A DNA stretch of 5,934 bases from Phycisphaerales bacterium. Lineage in GTDB: Bacteria; Planctomycetota; Phycisphaerae; Phycisphaerales; UBA1924. The notes under the pieces were generated by a model, which did not search any database, was not told the origin of the DNA, and saw only the letters and a list, made by a program, of their open reading frames with translations. How positions within the stretch are numbered: position 1 is the stretch's first letter; each line of letters opens with the position of its first letter. A program made the position numbers and the translations under genes. The stretch covers positions 1-5,934 of the forward strand of contig JAJDDL010000150.1 of the NCBI GenBank assembly GCA_029260335.1. Reading direction: 5' to 3'. Shown one piece after another: positions 5,593-5,934 of this stretch.

Positions 5593-5934
5593 ATGGTCGC
5601 GTGGTCTGACACCCAGGGCGAGCCTCTCCCGCATCCGGCCAAGCTTGTCCGGATGGATACCCACGTGCACACCAACGCCTCCAGCGGCTCGGCCCTGGCG
5701 GCCCTGGGCTTGCTGGGCGTGCCCGAGTGTTACACCACGCCCGAAGAGGCGTACGACCAGGCTCAAGCTCGTGGAATGGATCTGGTGACCATGACCGACC
5801 ACGACACGATCGATGGCGCGATGTCTCTGGTCGAGCGCGGCTTCCCCTCGCTCGTCGTGGGCGAGGAGGTCACCACCCACTTCCCCGAGGACCATTGCAA
5901 GATGCACGTGCTCGTTTGGGGCCTGAGCCCCGCG
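5593..5934 (+). CDS. PHP-domain metal-dependent phosphoesterase, 3' end outside window
   Basis: 114 codons are visible from the ATG at 5593, with no stop before the window edge. The PHP metal-binding motifs are present in order: MDTHVHTNASS with His24 and His26, LVTMTDHDTIDGA with Asp69 and His70, Glu91/Glu92 in VVGEEVTTHFPED, and His105 in MHVLVW. PHP proteins are hydrolases, usually of phosphate esters, using a two- or three-metal centre. The CYTTPEEAYDQAQARGMD and EEVTTHFPED stretches remind me of PHP domains attached to glycosyltransferases; this is recollection and the needed downstream sequence is missing. The start is uncertain. ATG 5521 is in frame with AAGG 6 bases upstream, but codons 5521-5592 have weak G/C third-position bias (14 of 23). 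ATG 5653 would begin directly at MDTHVHT but lacks a Shine-Dalgarno. The gene is divergent from the AhpD-like gene. Confidence 0.85.
   Translation, partial: MVAWSDTQGEPLPHPAKLVRMDTHVHTNASSGSALAALGLLGVPECYTTPEEAYDQAQARGMDLVTMTDHDTIDGAMSLVERGFPSLVVGEEVTTHFPEDHCKMHVLVWGLSPA

Noticed and set aside
4872..5609. Plus-strand open frame of 245 codons
   Set aside because: It is antisense to the AhpD-like gene and ends inside the PHP gene in another frame; the minus strand has the family motifs and a Shine-Dalgarno.
5584..5907. Minus-strand open frame of 107 codons
   Set aside because: It is antisense to the PHP-domain gene, whose metal-binding motifs are intact on the plus strand.

Overview
The window looks like chromosomal DNA from a GC-rich planctomycete, plausibly of the Phycisphaerae class. 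The main reason is the pairing of a TIGR02999-type ECF sigma factor with a transmembrane serine/threonine kinase carrying kinesin-light-chain-like TPRs, an arrangement characteristic of Planctomycetota. Strong third-position G/C bias and a small lipoprotein resembling ones I associate with planctomycetes agree with this. The assignment is inference from gene content, not from a marker gene.

Layout from high to low coordinates on the minus strand: a carboxymuconolactone decarboxylase/AhpD-like protein (5429 to 4896), a 207-base gene-free stretch holding a strong hairpin plus T-run, coaD (4688 to 4140), the ECF sigma factor (4129 to 3560), the kinase-TPR protein (3477 to 466) and the 5' part of a lipoprotein gene that leaves the window at base 1. 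On the plus strand there is only the start of a PHP-domain protein, diverging from the AhpD-like gene and leaving the window at 5934. Every other long open frame is antisense to these genes. No tRNA, rRNA, CRISPR array, insertion sequence or phage gene was seen, and no gene-free stretch exceeds 300 bases.

coaD, the sigma factor, the kinase and the lipoprotein lie head to tail with gaps of 10, 82 and 74 bases and no convincing terminator between them, so they may be one transcript. The sigma Shine-Dalgarno overlaps the coaD stop codon, which suggests translational coupling. The sigma factor and kinase probably form a signalling module: the kinase spans the membrane once, with the catalytic domain predicted inside and a coiled coil plus TPR array predicted outside. 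No anti-sigma factor is present, so phosphorylation-based control of the sigma factor is a reasonable hypothesis.

The most unusual features are the very regular 126-base repeat array encoding the TPRs and the plus-strand terminator-like hairpin with no plus-strand gene in front of it. The window reads mostly as a known type of planctomycete signalling locus; I found no clear evidence of a wholly new system.
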